Positions 7,939-17,983 of a stretch of DNA of 64,000 nt are shown in pieces. Numbering within the stretch: position 1 is the first letter of the stretch; every line of letters begins with the position of its first letter. The notes under the pieces are model-generated. The model worked only from the letters and a program-made list of their open reading frames with translations. It had not been told where the DNA came from and did not search any database. The translations under genes were made by a program, and so were the position numbers. The stretch comes from Geofilum rhodophaeum (GTDB lineage Bacteria > Bacteroidota > Bacteroidia > Bacteroidales > Marinilabiliaceae), in NCBI RefSeq assembly GCF_002210225.1, contig NZ_MWUJ01000002.1:282933-346932 (forward strand). The letters are read 5' to 3'.

Positions 7939-9492
7939 ATGGCTCAGGAAGACGTTTTTAAGAAATTGGTGGCCCATTGCAAGGAATATGGGTTTGTGTT
8001 CCAAAGCAGTGAGATTTACGACGGTCTGGGTGCCGTTTACGATTATGGCCAGAATGGCGTGGAGTTGAAAAACAACATCAAGAAGTACTGGTGGGATTCG
8101 ATGGTCTTGCTGAACGACAATGTGGTGGGACTCGATTCGGCCATTTTTATGCATCCCACGGTGTGGAAGGCTTCGGGTCACGTGGATGCCTTCAACGATC
8201 CATTGATCGACAACAAGGACAGCAAGAAGCGTTACCGTGCCGATGTGCTGATTGAGGACCTGATGGCCAAGTACGATGCCAAGGTCGATAAGGAGGTGGA
8301 GAAAGCCGCCAAGAGGTTTGGCGAGAGTTTTGACGAGGCCATGTTTCGGGAAACCAATCCCCGCGTTCAGGAGAACCTGGCCAAAAAGGACGAAATTCAT
8401 CAGCGCTTCGTAAAGGCTTTGAACGACAACGATTTGGCAGAGCTGCGTCAAATTATTATCGACTACGAGGTGGTTTGTCCCATCAGCGGCACCAAAAACT
8501 GGACCGATGTGCGGCAATTTAACCTGATGTTTGCCACCGAAATGGGCTCTACCGCTGATGGTGCCCTCAAGGTGTATTTGCGCCCCGAAACGGCGCAGGG
8601 CATCTTTGTGAATTTTCTGAATGTGCAGAAAACCGGTCGTATGAAGCTTCCTTTTGGTATTGCCCAAATCGGAAAGGCCTTCCGCAACGAGATTGTAGCC
8701 CGTCAGTTCATCTTCCGTATGCGGGAGTTCGAGCAGATGGAGATGCAATTTTTTGTGGCACCCGGCGAGGAGCTCAACTGGTTTGAAAAATGGAAGGAAA
8801 CCCGTATGAAATGGCATAAGGCATTGGGCCTGGGCGATCACAAGTACCGTTTTCACGATCACGATAAGCTGGCGCACTACGCCAACGCTGCGACAGACAT
8901 TGAATACGAGATGCCCTTTGGTTTTAAAGAGGTGGAAGGCATCCACTCACGGACCGATTTTGACTTGTCGCAGCACCAGCAGTTTTCAGGTAAGAAGATT
9001 TCCTATTTTGACCCGGAACGCAACGAGAGCTATGTGCCCTATGTGGTGGAGACATCCATTGGGGTGGACCGGATGTTTCTGAGTATTTTGGCCGGTTCTT
9101 ATTGCGAGGAAGAAGTGCCCGGCAAGGACGGAAAAACAGAATCGCGTGTGGTGTTGAAGTTGCCACCGGTGCTGGCCCCCGTTAAGCTGGCTGTACTGCC
9201 CCTGGTTAAGAAGGACGGACTGCCCGAGTTGGCACGCAGCATCGTGGACGATCTTAAGTTCCACTTCAATTGTCAGTACGACGAGAAAGACTCCATCGGA
9301 AAACGCTACCGGCGTCAGGATGCTGTGGGTACGCCCTTCTGCGTAACCATTGACCACCAAAGCGCTGAGGACCAGACGGTAACCATTCGCCACCGCGATA
9401 CTATGGCGCAGGAGCGCGTGAAGATCGCCGATTTGAAGGGCCTGATTATGGAAAAGGTCAGCATGACCGAACTGTTTAAGAAGATGCAGTAG
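7939..9492 (+). CDS. glyQS: Glycine--tRNA ligase, single-chain dimeric type
   Basis: Charges tRNA-Gly with glycine. A class II synthetase of 517 residues: the N-terminal motif 1 region, motif 2 (AFRNEIVARQFIFRMREFEQ), motif 3 (ETSIGVDRMFL) and a C-terminal anticodon-binding domain (about 410-515, starting LAPVKLAVLPLV). It also has the family segment CPISGTKNWTDVRQFN. This is the alpha2 type, unlike the separate GlyQ and GlyS subunits of enterobacteria. The start MAQEDVFKKL at 7939 matches the family; the frame stays open upstream but without homologous sequence. It is monocistronic, with a terminator downstream. Confidence 0.97.
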   Translation: MAQEDVFKKLVAHCKEYGFVFQSSEIYDGLGAVYDYGQNGVELKNNIKKYWWDSMVLLNDNVVGLDSAIFMHPTVWKASGHVDAFNDPLIDNKDSKKRYRADVLIEDLMAKYDAKVDKEVEKAAKRFGESFDEAMFRETNPRVQENLAKKDEIHQRFVKALNDNDLAELRQIIIDYEVVCPISGTKNWTDVRQFNLMFATEMGSTADGALKVYLRPETAQGIFVNFLNVQKTGRMKLPFGIAQIGKAFRNEIVARQFIFRMREFEQMEMQFFVAPGEELNWFEKWKETRMKWHKALGLGDHKYRFHDHDKLAHYANAATDIEYEMPFGFKEVEGIHSRTDFDLSQHQQFSGKKISYFDPERNESYVPYVVETSIGVDRMFLSILAGSYCEEEVPGKDGKTESRVVLKLPPVLAPVKLAVLPLVKKDGLPELARSIVDDLKFHFNCQYDEKDSIGKRYRRQDAVGTPFCVTIDHQSAEDQTVTIRHRDTMAQERVKIADLKGLIMEKVSMTELFKKMQ

Positions 9493-9516
9493 CGCCTTTT
9501 CTGGCAAAGATTTAAA

Positions 9517-9557
9517 TCCCCCGGCACCTGCTTTTTAAAGCGGGGCCGGGGTTTTTA
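9517..9557 (+). terminator. Intrinsic terminator after glyQS
   Basis: The GC-rich arms CCCCGGC and GCCGGGG enclose a smaller AT-rich hairpin and are followed by TTTTTATTT. It begins 25 nt after the stop codon. Confidence 0.75.
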
Positions 9558-9640
9558 TTTATAATCTTTCTATCTTTGTAGGTAGGGGGCAGGAGCTTTT
9601 CGGCCGCTTTGGTTTTTCTTATCAGATTTTAGCTACGCGT

Positions 9641-11116
9641 ATGAGTATATCCCTCGAGCACGGAATGTTGTTTGTTGCCCTGCTGCTTTTTGTCAGCATA
9701 CTGGCCGGTAAAACCTCTTACCGACTCGGTATTCCCACCTTGTTGTTGTTTTTGGCCATTGGCGTGGTAGTGGGGTCTGAGGGACTGGGTTACATCGATT
9801 TTAACGATCCGCAACTGGCACAAACGCTGGGGATAATCTCACTCAATTACATTCTTTTTTCGGGAGGTTTCGATACCCGCTGGAAAAGCATTCGTCCCGT
9901 GATAGGAAAGGGCGTGGTGCTTTCTACCCTGGGCGTATTGCTCACGGCAGGCCTGGTGGCCCTTGTCGTTTGGTATTTCACCAGTTTTACCTGGCTGGAA
10001 GCCTTGTTGCTGGGCGCCATCGTGTCGTCGACCGATGCGGCAGCCGTATTTTCCATTCTGCGTTCCAAAAGTGTCAACCTAAAGGGACAGATAAGGCCCA
10101 CGCTGGAGTTGGAAAGCGGAAGCAACGACCCCATGGCCTATTTCCTGACCGTTTCTTTGCTCTCGGTAATGCAAGCGCCCGACGGCTCCTTGTGGTCCAT
10201 CATCCCCCTCTTTTTCTTGCAATTTTCGGTGGGCGCCCTATTGGGCTTTGGTATGGGCAAGCTGGGGCAGGTGGTCATCAACCGCATTAAACTCGATTAC
10301 GATGGCCTTTATCCGGTGCTGGTGTTGGCTCTTGTAATACTTACCTTTTCGGTGACCCAGTTGCTGAATGGCAACGGATTTCTGGCGGTGTACATTTGTG
10401 GGGTTTTTCTGGGCAACCGCGAACTTATCCACAAAAAGACCCTCATTAAATTTTTCGACGGCGTGGCCTGGCTCATGCAAATCATCCTGTTTTTAACCCT
10501 GGGTATGTTGGTGTATCCTTCTCAGATGGTGCCCCTGCTGGTCCCCGGAGTGCTGATTTCCCTGTTTTTAATCTTTGTGGCGCGTCCGGCAGCAGTCATG
10601 GTATCGCTGAGCTTTTTTAAGATGCACCAGCGCGATCGGCTTTTCATTTCATGGGTGGGCCTAAGGGGAGCCGTGCCCATCGTGTTTGCCACCTATCCCA
10701 TGTTGATTGGTATTGAGAAGGCCCCGGTCATCTTCAACCTGGTGTTCTTTATCACCGTTTTCTCGGTGCTGATACAGGGCACGACCCTGCCCATTGTGTC
10801 GCGTTGGTTGCGGGTGGCCCTGCCGCACAAGCTGCGAAGGCGCACCCCGGTAGACATTGAGCTGTCCGACAGTGTAAAATCAGAAATTGTTGAAGTGGAT
10901 GTGGCCATGGACAGTCCCGCAGTCAACAAAAAGATTGTGGACCTTAAATTTCCCAAAACAGCGCTCATTGTTATGATTAACCGCGACGGTAAGTACCTTA
11001 CGCCCAATGGCAATACGGTGCTTCAGCCAAACGATAAGTTGATGGTTTTGGCCGAAACCAGGGAGAGTCTTTCCGAGGCCCTGGAGCAGGTTTGCACCCT
11101 GCCCATGGAGGACTAA
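9641..11116 (+). CDS. CPA1-type potassium(sodium)/proton antiporter with RCK_C domain
   Basis: A cation/H+ exchanger of the inner membrane, 491 residues. About twelve transmembrane helices span residues 5-400. The exchanger core has SSTDAAAVFSIL (about 127-138) and ELESGSNDPMAYFL (about 152-165), whose acidic pair is the ion site in NhaP-type antiporters. WVGLRGAVPIVFA is at about 340. Residues 410-490 form a TrkA-C/RCK_C domain (VDVAMDSPAVNKKI, then LQPNDKLMVLA), as in NhaP2/CvrA potassium/proton antiporters. The role is pH or volume homeostasis; ion preference cannot be read from the sequence. Its stop overlaps the convergent radical SAM gene by 4 nt. Confidence 0.93.
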   Translation: MSISLEHGMLFVALLLFVSILAGKTSYRLGIPTLLLFLAIGVVVGSEGLGYIDFNDPQLAQTLGIISLNYILFSGGFDTRWKSIRPVIGKGVVLSTLGVLLTAGLVALVVWYFTSFTWLEALLLGAIVSSTDAAAVFSILRSKSVNLKGQIRPTLELESGSNDPMAYFLTVSLLSVMQAPDGSLWSIIPLFFLQFSVGALLGFGMGKLGQVVINRIKLDYDGLYPVLVLALVILTFSVTQLLNGNGFLAVYICGVFLGNRELIHKKTLIKFFDGVAWLMQIILFLTLGMLVYPSQMVPLLVPGVLISLFLIFVARPAAVMVSLSFFKMHQRDRLFISWVGLRGAVPIVFATYPMLIGIEKAPVIFNLVFFITVFSVLIQGTTLPIVSRWLRVALPHKLRRRTPVDIELSDSVKSEIVEVDVAMDSPAVNKKIVDLKFPKTALIVMINRDGKYLTPNGNTVLQPNDKLMVLAETRESLSEALEQVCTLPMED

Positions 11117-12144
11117 ATCAGCCACTTGCGGCCTTCCGGACAATTCCGGCACATCTCCATTTGGGCTTTGTTGGTCAGTACCTGTGTGCGGAAACCCTGC
11201 ATCTTTTTGCCCTTCCACAATTCGGGCAGCGGCACTTGCCGGATGTTCCCAGGTGAATAATCCAAATCCTTATCGTAGCAGCACGGGGCTGCCTGTCCGT
11301 CCCACGACACCACTGCCGAACTCCATTGCTTGTAGCAGTGCTTGTACATTTTGCCTTTCATTTGCAGGCGCCCGTCCACCATTTTGTAGCGCGAGTAGCG
11401 CTGATTTTCAGGCGGTGCCACCTCCTGATTGCCAAAATCGTAAAACTGAGCCGATTTCAGTTGCAGGCGATCTACGCCCTGCGCTTTGCACCAGCGTTTG
11501 AGTGCGGGAATTTCGTGCTCGTTGTGGGCAAAGACAAGAAACTGGACGCAAAGAATAGGGCTGTGCTTTTTCAAGGCCTTGCGTCGTTCTAAAAAGGTGC
11601 GAATACCTTCCTGCACCTTAAGCAGATCGCCCCCTTTGCGGTAGCGCGCATAAGATTCCGGCGTAAGTCCGTCCACCGAAACAATCAACTGGCCCAGTCC
11701 GCCCAAAATCAATTCGTCGCAACGCCGGGGCGTCAGGAGCAATCCGTTGGTACTCATCGAGGTAAAAATTCGGCGTTCTGTGGCCAGTTGCACCATTTTA
11801 TCCAGCTGCCGATTGAGTAGGGGCTCGCCCTGAAAATAGAGGTTCAGAAAACTGAGTGGGGTTCCGGCCTGGTCGAGCAGCTCTTTCAGGATCCCTGGTG
11901 TCATCATACCTGCTTTGCGCGTGAGTACGCCGGCGCCTACGGGGCACTCGGGACATTGCAAATTGCATTGCCCGGAGGGCTCCACCGAAAGGGCCCAGGG
12001 CTGCCCCCAGGCCAGGGGCCGCCTCAGCAGGCGGGAGACAAAAAAGCTGCTCAGTAGCGCCAGTATGTTGACCAGTCGCCCCACCTTAAAAAGGCCCAGC
12101 AAGTGGCGGTAAAAATAGAGTTGTTGACGGTGTGAAATCCACAT
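11113..12144 (-). CDS. Radical SAM protein with C-terminal SPASM-like domain
   Basis: A 343-residue radical SAM enzyme. The 4Fe-4S motif is CNLQCPEC (CxxxCxxC) after LSVEPSGQ, in a TIM-barrel core with FQGEPLLN and MSTNGLLLT. The C-terminal part has further cysteines (CYKQW, APCCYDKD, MCRNCPEG) typical of SPASM auxiliary-cluster domains. Such proteins mature peptides or modify enzymes, but no precursor peptide is visible here and the substrate is unknown. I chose the ATG at 12144; the frame remains open to a TTG at 12207. It ends convergently with the antiporter gene, 4 nt overlapping. Confidence 0.88.
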   Translation of the reverse strand: MWISHRQQLYFYRHLLGLFKVGRLVNILALLSSFFVSRLLRRPLAWGQPWALSVEPSGQCNLQCPECPVGAGVLTRKAGMMTPGILKELLDQAGTPLSFLNLYFQGEPLLNRQLDKMVQLATERRIFTSMSTNGLLLTPRRCDELILGGLGQLIVSVDGLTPESYARYRKGGDLLKVQEGIRTFLERRKALKKHSPILCVQFLVFAHNEHEIPALKRWCKAQGVDRLQLKSAQFYDFGNQEVAPPENQRYSRYKMVDGRLQMKGKMYKHCYKQWSSAVVSWDGQAAPCCYDKDLDYSPGNIRQVPLPELWKGKKMQGFRTQVLTNKAQMEMCRNCPEGRKWLI

Positions 12145-12249
12145 AAGTGCTCGCTTTATGGCCCTAAAATAAACTATTTGGCCCGAACAGGCCGAGCCCT
12201 CCGTCAAAAATCCGAAGCTCGTGGAACAAACTATCTGTTAACAAAGTGT

Positions 12250-12257
12250 TATATTTG
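12250..12257 (+). promoter_or_regulatory. -7 element TATATTTG upstream of dxs
   Basis: A TAnnTTTG match followed by CAGCA, 33 nt before the start codon. Confidence 0.45.
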
Positions 12258-12290
12258 CAGCATTGCCCATAAAGAGAACATTGAACAGGA

Positions 12291-14204
12291 ATGGAAGAAG
12301 CCGCATATCCCCTTCTGGAACAAATAGATACCCCCTTTGATCTGAGAAAACTTCCGGAGGAGAAGTTGCTTCAGGTATGTGGGGAGTTGCGCGACTTCAT
12401 CATCGATGCGGTATCCTGCAACCCGGCTCACTTTGGTGCCAGTCTTGGTGTGGTGGAACTGACTGTGGCCTTGCATTACGTGCTCAATACGCCCGAAGAC
12501 AAAATTATTTGGGATGTGGGACACCAGGCTTACGGGCATAAAATTCTCACCGATCGGCGCAAGCTGTTCCACACCAACCGTAAGTACGGTGGTTTGAGTG
12601 GCTTTCCCAATATTTTTGAGAGTCCCTACGATGCTTTTGGGGTGGGGCACAGTTCTACCAGCATTTCGGCAGCGCTGGGTATGGCTACCGCTTACAAGCG
12701 TCAGGGATTATCGCAGCGTCAGGTCGTGGCCGTAATTGGCGACGGCTCCATGTCGGCCGGTCTCGCCTTTGAGGGACTCAACAACCTGGCGGCTTCGGGC
12801 GCCAATGTGCTGGTGATTTTGAACGACAACAACATGGCCATTGATCCCAATGTGGGGGGACTCAGTGAGTACCTGGTAGATATCGCCACGAGTCGCACCT
12901 ACAATAAGGTGCGCAAGGAGTTGTTCGGAGGCCTGTCCAAATTGAAACTGGCGGGTCCGCGTTCCAAGGAGATGATTGTCAAAATCAACAACAGCATAAA
13001 GAATCTGTTGACGCGGCAGACCAATATCTTTGAGGGACTGAACATTCGTTATTTTGGTCCGGTTGACGGGCACGATATTGCGCACTTGACCAGTGTGCTG
13101 AGCGACTTAAAGCACATTCCCGGTCCCAAAGTGTTGCACGTAATTACCAAAAAGGGCAAGGGTTTTAAACTGGCGGAGGAGAACCAAACAGCCTGGCATG
13201 CCCCAAGTGGTAAATTTGATCGGCAAACCGGATTGATAAAGGAGGAGGCATCCGGGCAACCCAAACCACCCCGTTTTCAGGATGTTTTCGGTCTTACCCT
13301 GGTGGAACTGGCCCGGGAAAATGAGAAAATTGTAGGCATAACGCCTGCCATGCCTACAGGTTGCAGTCTCAATTTGATGATGGCAGAAATGCCCGACCGG
13401 GCATTTGATGTGGGCATTGCCGAACAGCATGCGGTAACTTTTTCGGCCGGACTGGCCATTGCCGGTATGCTGCCCTTTTGCAACATCTATTCTTCCTTTA
13501 TGCAGCGCGCCTACGATCAGGTGATTCACGATGTGGCGTTGCAAAAGCTGAATGTGGTTTTTTGTCTCGACCGGGCCGGACTGGTAGGGGCCGACGGGGC
13601 TACCCACCACGGGGTGTACGACCTGGCTTTTTTACGGTCGGTACCCAACCTGGTGGTTGCTTCGCCCATGGATGAGGTGGAATTGCGCAATTTAATGTAC
13701 ACGGCCCAGTTGCCCGATCAGGGGCCTTTTGCCATTCGTTACCCACGGGGCGTGGGTTCGTTGGTCGATTGGCAGCAGCCCTTTGAGGCCTTGCCGGTGG
13801 GTAAGGGGCGCTGTCTCCGAAAAGGAAGCGGCGTAGCCGTTTTAAGTATTGGTCCCCTTGGGGCCAAAATGGCACGGGTTTGCGAGCAGCTGGCCGAAGC
13901 CGGGATGAATGCAGGGCACTACGATGTGCGCTTTGTAAAGCCCCTCGACGAGGACCTGCTGCATGAGGTCTTCCAAACTTATGCCAAGGTGCTTACCGTG
14001 GAGGACGGGACCATTGTGGGGGGACTGGGTTCCGCGGTGGCTGAGTTTATGGCGGATCATAATTACCAGGGCGTGGAGCTGCGTCGTATGGGGGTGCCCG
14101 ACCGCTTTGTAGATCATGGTACCCAAATGGAGTTGTTTCGGGAGGTGGGCCTCGATATGGAGACTATTCGCCGAACCCTGGAGCAGCTTTTCTCTGAGCT
14201 ATAG
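12291..14204 (+). CDS. dxs: 1-deoxy-D-xylulose-5-phosphate synthase
   Basis: A thiamine-diphosphate enzyme joining pyruvate and glyceraldehyde 3-phosphate, the first step of the MEP isoprenoid pathway. At 637 residues it is full length. Visible: [14 protein letters not shown] (about 81), [16 protein letters not shown] (about 118), the ThDP-binding [16 protein letters not shown] (about 150), the catalytic-glutamate segment [15 protein letters not shown] (about 373), [15 protein letters not shown] (about 426) and a C-terminal transketolase domain. It has its own promoter. The 3' end overlaps the convergent kinase gene by 6 nt. Confidence 0.98.
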   Translation: MEEAAYPLLEQIDTPFDLRKLPEEKLLQVCGELRDFIIDAVSCNPAHFGASLGVVELTVALHYVLNTPEDKIIWDVGHQAYGHKILTDRRKLFHTNRKYGGLSGFPNIFESPYDAFGVGHSSTSISAALGMATAYKRQGLSQRQVVAVIGDGSMSAGLAFEGLNNLAASGANVLVILNDNNMAIDPNVGGLSEYLVDIATSRTYNKVRKELFGGLSKLKLAGPRSKEMIVKINNSIKNLLTRQTNIFEGLNIRYFGPVDGHDIAHLTSVLSDLKHIPGPKVLHVITKKGKGFKLAEENQTAWHAPSGKFDRQTGLIKEEASGQPKPPRFQDVFGLTLVELARENEKIVGITPAMPTGCSLNLMMAEMPDRAFDVGIAEQHAVTFSAGLAIAGMLPFCNIYSSFMQRAYDQVIHDVALQKLNVVFCLDRAGLVGADGATHHGVYDLAFLRSVPNLVVASPMDEVELRNLMYTAQLPDQGPFAIRYPRGVGSLVDWQQPFEALPVGKGRCLRKGSGVAVLSIGPLGAKMARVCEQLAEAGMNAGHYDVRFVKPLDEDLLHEVFQTYAKVLTVEDGTIVGGLGSAVAEFMADHNYQGVELRRMGVPDRFVDHGTQMELFREVGLDMETIRRTLEQLFSEL

Positions 14205-16826
14205 TATCTTTTCGAAGGCAGGCAGTCGGATGATGAAGGTGGCGCCTTCGTGTTTTTGAGATTGCAGCTCGATTTGACCTCCCATAGCTTCGGTAAGGGT
14301 TTTGCAGAGGGTGAGCCCCAGGCCGGTTCCGCCATAGCGCTTGGATCGGGATTCATCTTCCTGCCGGAAGGCTTCAAAGACTTCTTTCTGTTTATGCGCA
14401 GAAATGCCAATGCCTGTGTCGCGTACAAAAAGATGAACCTCCTGGCCTTCCTTGGTATAGCCCATGGTTATGCTGCCTTTCTCGGTAAATTTTATGGCGT
14501 TGTTCAAGAGGTGTTTCAAGACCTGTTGCAAACGTTCGTAATCGGCCAATACTACGGTCTCCGTCGTCAGTTTTTCGGGCAGTTCCAGTCTGAGCTCCAA
14601 GTCTTGTCGCGAGGTCTTCCAGAGTCGGTTGCGGTAGTGGTGAAAGAGCAGTTCCAGAAGGTCGTCAACGACGATGGTGGTGGACTTGATCTCGAGCAGA
14701 CCGCTTTCAATTTTGGAAATATCGATGACGTTGTTGATGATTTCGACAAGGTCTTCGGAGCTGGTGTTGATGGTGTGGATGAATTCGTTTTTCATGGCCT
14801 CGTGCAGGCCTTCCTGTCCCAATAGGTTCGAAAAGCCCACAATGGCATTGAGGGGAGTGCGTATTTCGTGACTCATATTGGCCAGAAAGGCCGATTTAAG
14901 CCGGTCGGCTTTTTCGGCTTTTTCCTTAGCCTGCACCAATTCCTTCTCGGTTTGTTTGCGCCGGGTAATGTCGTGGAGACTAAAATAATAGTGCACGCCA
15001 TCCTTAAGGTCTATCTTGCTGGCGTTGACCTCTACCTGTACCAATCTGCCACTGGCGGTCCGCACCACCTGGTCGCCCTTGTAGTTCTCGCCCTGGTCAA
15101 GCTTTTGAAGCAGATGCAGATAGGTTTTGAGTCCACGGTAGCCCCCCAACAGCTTTGTTGGGTTCTGTTTCAAAAGGTCTTGGTGCCGGTAGCCGGAGAG
15201 CCGGCAGGCGGCTTCATTGCTGTAAATCAATTCGCGCCTGCAGTTGACAATGAGCACGGCATCCACGCTGGCGTCAAGTATTTTTTGGTGGCGTTCCTCG
15301 TTAACCTTCAGGTCTTCTTCGTAACGCCTCATTTGCGTCAGATCCTGGGCAATGAGCAGAATCAGTCCTTTTTGATGAAACCCGGTCCCCGGGATGCCGG
15401 TAAGTCTGACATAGAGGGGTTGTCCGGCTCTGTTGTGTAGGGCAACGTCAATATCGGCGCTGCCGGTCTGTACAATTTCTTCGTAAAAAGCATGTATGCT
15501 GCCGAGGTCCTCCTTGTCCTGCTGATAGAGTTTGGACAGATGCAGGCCCATTAATTCTTCCCGCTCGTAGCCCAGGGTTTGAATAATATGGTCGTTCAGA
15601 TAATGAATCACACGGTCCTTCACCAGCAAAATACCAATGGGGGCAGTTTTGATGATGCTGTTGAGGAAGTATTCCTTCTCTGCCAGTTGCTGATTGATGC
15701 GCAGTATTTTATTGTGACTCTTGCGGTTGTTGTCCTCGGTCTGCTGATGATCAATTTGTCGCGCCAGCATGCTGCCGATGGTGGCCATCAGTTGGTGGTC
15801 GATTTCGGGATTGGGACGCTCCTTCCGCCATTGGGCAAGGATTAATCCGTTGGGAAAGCCTTGTGTTTGGATCCCGAAAACGAGGCCGTTTTCGGGACAG
15901 AGTCCATACGAACTGTGCAGATTTCGCTTCTCTTCGGTGATCTGCAGTTGGAAACTGGCGGGATCGGGCAGAATGGGAAAGGGGAAGGGGTCCGGGAGTT
16001 CCAGTTTTTCGGGCAGGGCAGCTGTACAGAAATCCGATTTTCCCGCGCAGGCCGTGAGTAAAAAGGTGTCGCGACTGAAGGGGGCACTCTGGTATATGGC
16101 CAGGGCATCCATCTGCCAGGTGTCGGCCATGCGTTGGGCAATCGAGAAGAAAATGTTTTGGAGCGATTCTCTACTATTGAGTAAGGTGGCTGTATCCAAT
16201 AAAAACTGTTGCTTTTGTAAGGATTGACGCAGTTGACGGATTGAGGCGTTTTGCTGAAAGGCAGCGCTGATTAAGCGGGAAACGGTCGTCAGTAACAGCC
16301 GCTCCTTTTCCTGCCACATTCGCCGGGTCCCGCACTGGTCAAAACCAACAAATCCTCTTATCCGACGGCCTGTATGGAGCGGAAAAACCAAAATGGAACA
16401 AATGTCCTGGGCCTTAAGAATGTCCACCAGGTCGCCGGGCAATTCTGTCTCGATGTCTGCAGCCTCGATATAGCCGGGCGACTGCAGCAAATCCAGCCAG
16501 GAAGGGACCCCACTGTAGGCAACGCTTTGCAAATAATGTCGTTGCGAGGTCCAGCCCGGATGACACCACTCATAAGTATTGCTGCAGCTGCTGTCGTCGG
16601 CACTGTTCTCAAAAATGTAAACCCGGCTTACGGCAGTATGCTTGCCCAGATGTTCCAGGGTATTATTGATGCGGTCTTCAAAAGGGAGTTCGCTGCTGAG
16701 TATCGAGGAAATTTCGAGGGGCAGATAGTGTGCAGCCTCTTCTTCAGGATGCAGCCGAACGCCCAGTCCGGGTACTTCCGTCTGGGCCTTTGTTTTGTTT
16801 ATTCCTGGTACGGCTCTATCACACAT
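14199..16826 (-). CDS. GAF/PAS multi-sensor histidine kinase, soluble
   Basis: A cytoplasmic sensor kinase of 875 residues without membrane helices. In order: a GAF domain (about 45-200, ending with [17 protein letters not shown]), a second, weaker GAF-like region (about 210-370), PAS 1 (about 385-505, [13 protein letters not shown]), PAS 2 (about 510-640, [13 protein letters not shown], and DITRRK at its end), HisKA with H box [20 protein letters not shown] (about 650), and HATPase ([33 protein letters not shown]). There is no receiver domain and no adjacent regulator. The bound ligand is unknown. It is divergent from rsgA. Confidence 0.94.
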   Translation of the reverse strand: MCDRAVPGINKTKAQTEVPGLGVRLHPEEEAAHYLPLEISSILSSELPFEDRINNTLEHLGKHTAVSRVYIFENSADDSSCSNTYEWCHPGWTSQRHYLQSVAYSGVPSWLDLLQSPGYIEAADIETELPGDLVDILKAQDICSILVFPLHTGRRIRGFVGFDQCGTRRMWQEKERLLLTTVSRLISAAFQQNASIRQLRQSLQKQQFLLDTATLLNSRESLQNIFFSIAQRMADTWQMDALAIYQSAPFSRDTFLLTACAGKSDFCTAALPEKLELPDPFPFPILPDPASFQLQITEEKRNLHSSYGLCPENGLVFGIQTQGFPNGLILAQWRKERPNPEIDHQLMATIGSMLARQIDHQQTEDNNRKSHNKILRINQQLAEKEYFLNSIIKTAPIGILLVKDRVIHYLNDHIIQTLGYEREELMGLHLSKLYQQDKEDLGSIHAFYEEIVQTGSADIDVALHNRAGQPLYVRLTGIPGTGFHQKGLILLIAQDLTQMRRYEEDLKVNEERHQKILDASVDAVLIVNCRRELIYSNEAACRLSGYRHQDLLKQNPTKLLGGYRGLKTYLHLLQKLDQGENYKGDQVVRTASGRLVQVEVNASKIDLKDGVHYYFSLHDITRRKQTEKELVQAKEKAEKADRLKSAFLANMSHEIRTPLNAIVGFSNLLGQEGLHEAMKNEFIHTINTSSEDLVEIINNVIDISKIESGLLEIKSTTIVVDDLLELLFHHYRNRLWKTSRQDLELRLELPEKLTTETVVLADYERLQQVLKHLLNNAIKFTEKGSITMGYTKEGQEVHLFVRDTGIGISAHKQKEVFEAFRQEDESRSKRYGGTGLGLTLCKTLTEAMGGQIELQSQKHEGATFIIRLPAFEKIL

Positions 16827-17017
16827 CCTATCCTATCCGCTGTTTTATAAGTCAAAGATAAATAGTTTTTTATACCCTTCATGGCGTTTTTGACCACCGT
16901 TGCTTTTGGCACGACCAAAGTCTGCATTTTGTTTGTTGACTGTCCCCAAGCTCCTGTGCCGTGGCGCCCCATCATAAATAATGCCCGGGCTTTTGTTGTT
17001 CGCAGTCCGAAATTACT

Positions 17018-17025
17018 TATTTTTG
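17018..17025 (+). promoter_or_regulatory. -7 element TATTTTTG upstream of rsgA
   Basis: A TAnnTTTG match with GTTG 19 nt upstream (16995-16998). The start codon follows 21-33 nt later. Confidence 0.45.
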
Positions 17026-17045
17026 AGGGTGTTTTGTTTCATACT

Positions 17046-17981
17046 ATGGGAAATACTATGGAGGGCATAGTCATTAAAGCCACCGGCAGTTGGTTCATGG
17101 TCAGGAATGACCAGGGCGGCACGGTGCCTTGTCGCCTCAAAGGCAAACTGCGCCTGGAGGAATTAAAAAGTACCAGTCCCGTAGCCGTTGGCGACCGGGT
17201 AGATTATGCATTGGAGGAAAAGGGTGATGAAGGCCTGATTGTGGCCATTCTGCCGCGTAAGAATTTCATCGTCCGTAAAGCCACCAACCTGTCGAAACAA
17301 ACCCATATTTTGGCGGCCAATATTGATCAGACTGTCTTGCTGGTGACCATCAATTATCCCATAACCACCACTGTGTTTATCGATCGCTTTCTGGCCTCGG
17401 CCGAGGCCTACAGTATACCGGTACATTTGGTTTTTAATAAGGTGGACCGCTACGACCAGCTGCACATACAGCAGCTCGAGGACTTGCGGCAAATGTATGA
17501 AGGTATCGGATATCAGACCCTGGCTGTTTCGGCCCGGCACCAGGAGGATTTGAGTCACATCAAAGCACTTTTGAAAGACAGGACCACCTTAATTGCCGGG
17601 CATTCGGGGGTGGGCAAAAGCACCCTGGTGAACCGTTTGGAACCCGGACTCAAATTGAAAACCCGCGACATTTCGGCTGCGCACCACACCGGAACGCACA
17701 CCACCACCTTTGCGGAGATGCATCCCTTCTCCTTTGGTGGCTTTGTTATCGATACCCCTGGCATTCGGGGGTTTGGACTGATTCAGATGGAGAAGGAGGA
17801 ACTTTCTCATTACTTCAGAGAAATTTTTGCAGCCTCCTCTGCCTGTCAATTCAACAATTGCACCCATTTGCACGAACCCGGCTGTGCCGTTAAAGAGCAG
17901 GTGAGCGAAGGAAACATTGCGGAGTCGCGTTACAACAGTTATGTAAGCATTATGCTTCAAAAGGACGAAAAGTACCGCTGA
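17046..17981 (+). CDS. rsgA: Ribosome small subunit-dependent GTPase RsgA
   Basis: A circularly permuted GTPase that aids late 30S maturation. About 311 residues: an OB-fold N-terminal domain (GIVIKATGSWFMVRN), then G4 (VFNKVDRYD), G1 (GHSGVGKSTLVNRL), G3 (DTPGIRGFG), and a C-terminal zinc site of the form C-x5-C-x-H-x5-C (CQFNNCTHLHEPGC). The order G4-G1-G3 is diagnostic. The start is either the ATG at 17046 or that at 17058 (MEGIVIK, closest to homologues). It is followed 2 nt later by a sensor kinase gene, so the two are probably cotranscribed. Confidence 0.96.
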   Translation: MGNTMEGIVIKATGSWFMVRNDQGGTVPCRLKGKLRLEELKSTSPVAVGDRVDYALEEKGDEGLIVAILPRKNFIVRKATNLSKQTHILAANIDQTVLLVTINYPITTTVFIDRFLASAEAYSIPVHLVFNKVDRYDQLHIQQLEDLRQMYEGIGYQTLAVSARHQEDLSHIKALLKDRTTLIAGHSGVGKSTLVNRLEPGLKLKTRDISAAHHTGTHTTTFAEMHPFSFGGFVIDTPGIRGFGLIQMEKEELSHYFREIFAASSACQFNNCTHLHEPGCAVKEQVSEGNIAESRYNSYVSIMLQKDEKYR

Positions 17982-17983
17982 TT

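Noticed and set aside
7903..8946. A 347-codon antisense frame inside glyQS
   Set aside because: Fully explained by the codon usage of glyQS; low-complexity His/Leu/Val composition typical of shadow frames.
13107..13610. Antisense frames inside dxs
   Set aside because: No start context or motif; dxs covers the region completely.
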